DNA of 64,000 bases from Deltaproteobacteria bacterium. Lineage in GTDB: Bacteria; Myxococcota_A; UBA9042; PHBI01. The notes beneath the pieces are model-generated. The model saw only the letters and a program-made list of their open reading frames with translations. It was not told where the DNA came from and made no database searches. This document shows positions 61,126 through 64,000 of the stretch, one piece after another. The position numbers and the translations under genes were made by a program. The stretch is from positions 332,081-396,080 of the forward strand of contig JACKFA010000010.1 of NCBI GenBank assembly GCA_020632715.1, in the 5' to 3' direction. Numbering within the stretch: the first letter of the stretch is position 1; every line of letters starts with the position of its first letter.

Positions 61126-62583
61126 ATGGCCGCGCCGACGCCGACCCACCGAGAGCAACCGCGGACGCCATCAAAGCCCCTCGCCGCCTCCACACCGGCG
61201 CCCGGCGCTGGTCGTCTCGGAGACTCGATCCGAGCCCAGGCGAGGCTGCTCGACTTCGACGCTGGCGACGCGCTCCGCCGACCGGGGCCCGACTTCGACC
61301 TCGACGCCAGTAGACAACTGCACGCGCGTCAGCGCGGTCGTGGTTCCGTTCCAGGAAACGGCGCGGCCGAAGAGGAATCGACCTCAGGCGTCGTCAGCGC
61401 TCCGTCTACCGCCTCCGAGTCGGACAGGTCTGGCGGACGCTGCGTCACCGAAGAAGAGCTCGATGCGAGGTTCGCCGAGGTCGACAACCGGGACGCGGCC
61501 AATCTCGCGCGTCAGAAGACGGAGGGCGAGGCCGCCGACATCATGTCAACTGTCGGCGGCTTGCTGGGCCACATCTACACCACGCAGAGCGCCGCCGTCA
61601 CGGACGTCGAGATGGAGGCCCGAGGGGGGCCAGAGCCGGACCTCCTCATCAAAGTCCTCTCGAGCCTTCTGGACAGTGTTCTCGTCGGCGGGCTCGGGTT
61701 CGTGATGGCGAAGGTCGCCCAGGTCGTGGTTCAGAGGGCTACCGCCACGCTGACCGGTCGAGGCCTCGACGGGGCGCTGCTCGCGAACGCGATCGAGGAT
61801 GCGAAGGCGGTTGGAGATGGCGTGAAGGACGCCGGCAAGCAGGCCGCCAAGTCGGGAGCCAGCATGGCACTCGCCAGCGTGTCGGGCGGTACGCCGAGTC
61901 CCGATGCATACTTCTGGCCGCTGAGGAAGGGGCTCGACGACGCAGGCCGAGCGACCGTCCTGGAGCACGAGGAGATGAGGCGGCGCGTCAGAGCGTCGTC
62001 GGCACCAGTCGAAGTCGCGAACGCGATTCGCGACGCGATGGTCGAGGCGGCGGAGACCGCACGAGAGGCTCAGAGGGCCAAGGCGATGGATGGTTGGGCC
62101 ACGTACGTCGCGCGCGCAGATCAAGGAACCACGAGCGAAGGCGGGACGGACCTGGCGGACGACGTCGGCCATGGAGCCGACGCGGGGCTGCTCTCGATAC
62201 ACCTGCAGCTCGGCCTCCCGGGAAAGCGGCCCACCGTGATATCAGCGGAAATCGAAGGGCTCAGCGACGCGCTGGTGCGTCGATTGGGAGCTCGTCGGTT
62301 TGCTGAGCTCGACCTCCCCGTCGTGATCGAGGGCGAGCTCCCGTTCCCCTACGACAGCTATCCGACCGCGGAGGTCGATCTCGCGCGAAACGAGAGCGGT
62401 CGACTGTGGGTCGAGAAGGACGATCCAGGGGCGCTCGTATGGCTCAATCATCGCGCTGGTGGCAAGCTCCGCAGCCCCGTCGGCAAGGAGGGCGAGGCGA
62501 TGGCGAAGTCAGCAGAGGAAGGGGCCCGACGGCTGGTCGAGGTCGACATGGCCGATGTCGTGCTAGGCGGCAAGCTCGGATGA
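61126..62583 (+). CDS. Effector-like protein with predicted membrane segment
   Basis: Not recognised. 485 residues from the ATG at 61126 (GGGAGG upstream). No signal peptide. Residues 44-54 FDAGDALRRPG are like FEEGEAALRPP in the protein at 48828-50879. Near residues 180-220 a hydrophobic pair (LLDSVLVGGLGFVMAKVAQVVV) could insert into a membrane. The C-terminal half (about 370-485) is beta-rich with VEVDMADVVLGGKLG at the end. The stop overlaps an exported lipoprotein by ATGA, a usual pattern for an antibacterial effector with a periplasmic immunity protein. This reading is inference. Confidence 0.5.
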   Translation: MAAPTPTHREQPRTPSKPLAASTPAPGAGRLGDSIRAQARLLDFDAGDALRRPGPDFDLDASRQLHARQRGRGSVPGNGAAEEESTSGVVSAPSTASESDRSGGRCVTEEELDARFAEVDNRDAANLARQKTEGEAADIMSTVGGLLGHIYTTQSAAVTDVEMEARGGPEPDLLIKVLSSLLDSVLVGGLGFVMAKVAQVVVQRATATLTGRGLDGALLANAIEDAKAVGDGVKDAGKQAAKSGASMALASVSGGTPSPDAYFWPLRKGLDDAGRATVLEHEEMRRRVRASSAPVEVANAIRDAMVEAAETAREAQRAKAMDGWATYVARADQGTTSEGGTDLADDVGHGADAGLLSIHLQLGLPGKRPTVISAEIEGLSDALVRRLGARRFAELDLPVVIEGELPFPYDSYPTAEVDLARNESGRLWVEKDDPGALVWLNHRAGGKLRSPVGKEGEAMAKSAEEGARRLVEVDMADVVLGGKLG

Positions 62584-63335
62584 GCCGCGTTGTCATCGCG
62601 GCGAGCGTCATCCTCACGCTGGCCGCGTGTGGCGGGGGCCCGGACATCTGGGCTCGATGCCGGGATTCGCTCCGCCGGCTCTCGGCCATCGAGACTGCCT
62701 CGGACGAGCGAGAGCGGTTCAGCGACTCGATGTCCATCGCTGCCTATCTCACCCACTCGGACCCGGACGTCGAGTCGCCGGAGGAAGCCCTCACCAAGCG
62801 CTTCCTTCCCCGCGTATGCACTCTGATGGCCCTGCCTGACATGGTCGAAGCAGCCAGGCGCGAGACGTTCGTCCCGTCCCTTCAGAACTGGTCGAACGTG
62901 TTCCGGATCGCCCATGAGGACGGCGTGCCCCTCGTGCTCTTCCTGCCGCTCCTCGTCCCCGAGGTGGCGAACGAGAGCGCGGCGGTGGAGGAGGTGCTCG
63001 CGCAGGCGAGTGACCCCCTCGGGACTCCAAAGGCCTGGCCGATCCGTGCACACACGGTCGGGACCTATCTCGCGCTGCGCGGTGAAGAGTCGCTCGCCGT
63101 GTTCGAGCTCGCGTTCACGGAGACGCGACCGGGCGCGCGCTTCGTGGCAGCGAGCGCGGTCCAGCACTGGATCCTCGGGGGGATGCGCGAGGAGGAGGTC
63201 GACGCGGCGCGGGCCTTCGTCTCACGGCATCGTGACGACCCCGATCCGCGCGTGGCGCGTTCGATGACCTATGCCGCGTCGCTGATCGACTACGTCGTCG
63301 AGAGCCGGTCGACACGCGGCTGGCACGACCCCTGA
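62580..63335 (+). CDS. Lipoprotein coupled to the effector-like gene
   Basis: Not recognised. 251 residues, signal peptide AASVILTLAAC with lipobox Cys17 after ATG 62580 in an ATGA overlap. The mature part is helical with VCTLMALPDMVEAARR, FLPLLVPEVANESAAVEEVL and RPGARFVAASAVQHWIL, giving an alpha-repeat look. No transmembrane segments after the signal. As immunity protein it would neutralise the upstream product in the periplasm; this is inferred from order only. Confidence 0.55.
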   Translation: MSRVVIAASVILTLAACGGGPDIWARCRDSLRRLSAIETASDERERFSDSMSIAAYLTHSDPDVESPEEALTKRFLPRVCTLMALPDMVEAARRETFVPSLQNWSNVFRIAHEDGVPLVLFLPLLVPEVANESAAVEEVLAQASDPLGTPKAWPIRAHTVGTYLALRGEESLAVFELAFTETRPGARFVAASAVQHWILGGMREEEVDAARAFVSRHRDDPDPRVARSMTYAASLIDYVVESRSTRGWHDP

Positions 63336-63403
63336 TTGGGGAATGCTCCGAGCGGCCTCGGATGCGCCTGCGTGAGCCACCCTCGCTCGCCCGTCGACAC
63401 GCT

Positions 63404-64000
63404 TCAACGGCACGTCGAGGTGGCCGTCGAGGCGGCGGCCGCAGGGAGGAAGGCGGTCGTCCCGGAGCGGACGTTGAAGTTCGAGGCGACCGGGGTCCAC
63501 CCGGCCTGGAGAGCCGCCGTGTCGACGGGGGTGACGCTCGTCGCCGCGCCGCAGCCCGCGAGATCCCCTGCCGGAACGCTCCCGACGAGGCCGTCCTGAC
63601 CTGACGTCCCGACGAAGACATAGGCGCCGTGGGCCGTGTCTTCCGCGAGGGAGCGGATCTGCTCGTTGGCGGCGCCGCCAAAGCGACGCTGCGCGAGGAC
63701 CACGCCGTCTGGTGAGACCTTCACGAGCCACGCGTCCTGATCGCCGTTGCCGGTCGTCAGGTAGCCGCCTGCGAGCAGGTTGCCATCGGACGTGGCGATC
63801 ACGTCGAGGAAGCTGTCGAGGCCCACCCCGCCGAAGCGCTTCTGCCACACGATGCCGCCGTCGAAGCCGAGCTTTACGAGCCACGCATCGGTGTTGCCCG
63901 ACCCGAGCTTCGCGACGGCCGCGAGAACGATGCCGTCGTTCGTGACGGCGAGATTCGCTGGTACGACACCCTGGTTGTCGTCGCCTACGGCGATCCCTTT
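63404..64000 (-). CDS. Beta-propeller (WLVK/FGG repeat) protein, 5' end outside window
   Basis: The frame is open from the window edge to the stop at 63404 (198 residues visible). It shows repeats of the type DAWLVKLGFDGGIVWQKRFGG and DAWLVKVSPDGVVLAQRRFGG about 50 residues apart, with ATSDGNLLAGGYLTTGNGD between, the pattern of delta-60-like/SBBP propeller repeats in secreted myxobacterial proteins. The C-terminal 70 residues depart from the repeat (TSVTPVDTAALQAGWTPVAS). Signal peptide and total length cannot be seen. Confidence 0.7.
   Translation of the reverse strand, partial: KGIAVGDDNQGVVPANLAVTNDGIVLAAVAKLGSGNTDAWLVKLGFDGGIVWQKRFGGVGLDSFLDVIATSDGNLLAGGYLTTGNGDQDAWLVKVSPDGVVLAQRRFGGAANEQIRSLAEDTAHGAYVFVGTSGQDGLVGSVPAGDLAGCGAATSVTPVDTAALQAGWTPVASNFNVRSGTTAFLPAAAASTATSTCR

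Noticed and set aside
1..64000. tRNA, rRNA, transposase and integrase genes
   Set aside because: Looked for but none could be supported from the sequence; mobile-element claims are limited to the palindrome and repeats.

Overview
The window is about 64 kb of very GC-rich DNA (roughly 70 to 73 percent by eye) with densely packed genes, strong G/C preference at third codon positions and many exported lipoproteins. Flagellar genes behind a sigma-54 promoter, many small lipoproteins with acidic linkers, FG-GAP and beta-helix surface proteins and a DUF3450-type TonB system suggest a motile myxobacterium-like organism (Myxococcota). This is inference from gene content; no rRNA or other taxonomic marker is present.

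Layout. 0-6.4 kb: a minus-strand flagellar operon fliO-fliP-fliQ-flhA-flhF-flhG (flhG cut by the window edge), lacking fliR and flhB at their usual place. 6.5-19.9 kb: ordinary accessory and housekeeping genes, including an Asp-rich lipoprotein, an OmpR-type response regulator, alpha/beta hydrolase, VOC protein, RibD-C reductase, MauG-type peroxidase, glutathione transferase, zinc-ribbon proteins, a GNAT-like/cyclic-nucleotide-binding fusion and a CheX-like protein. 20.0-33.5 kb: a defence-type island with a type I restriction-modification locus hsdM-AlbA_2 ATPase-hsdM-hsdS-hsdR, a small DUF2325-like protein and a divergent 1265-residue protein with a degenerate P-loop. 33.5-38.6 kb: glycosyltransferase, PhyH-like dioxygenase, CAP-domain lipoprotein and small zinc-ribbon or membrane proteins. 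39.0-48.3 kb: a TonB energy-transduction operon (DUF3450, TolQ/ExbB-like, ExbB, ExbD, TonB, TPR, TonB-dependent receptor) headed by a broken beta-helix lipoprotein gene. 48.4-55.0 kb: a large effector-like protein, a 145-bp palindromic element, a small P-loop kinase with a GyrI-like protein, a second hydrolase, a hemerythrin-like iron-centre repair protein and an AAA_14/DUF4143 ATPase. 55.1-64.0 kb: surface proteins (Cys-rich lipoproteins, a 1096-residue FG-GAP protein, a lipoprotein with calcium loops), a coupled pair resembling effector plus lipoprotein immunity protein, and a partial beta-propeller protein.

Functional units: the flagellar export genes are read from one sigma-54 promoter; FlhF and FlhG would set flagellar position and number. 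The five restriction genes overlap or abut and should be co-transcribed. The TonB operon supplies DUF3450, proton-channel proteins, TonB and its receptor as one unit. No tRNA, rRNA, CRISPR array, transposase or integrase was seen.
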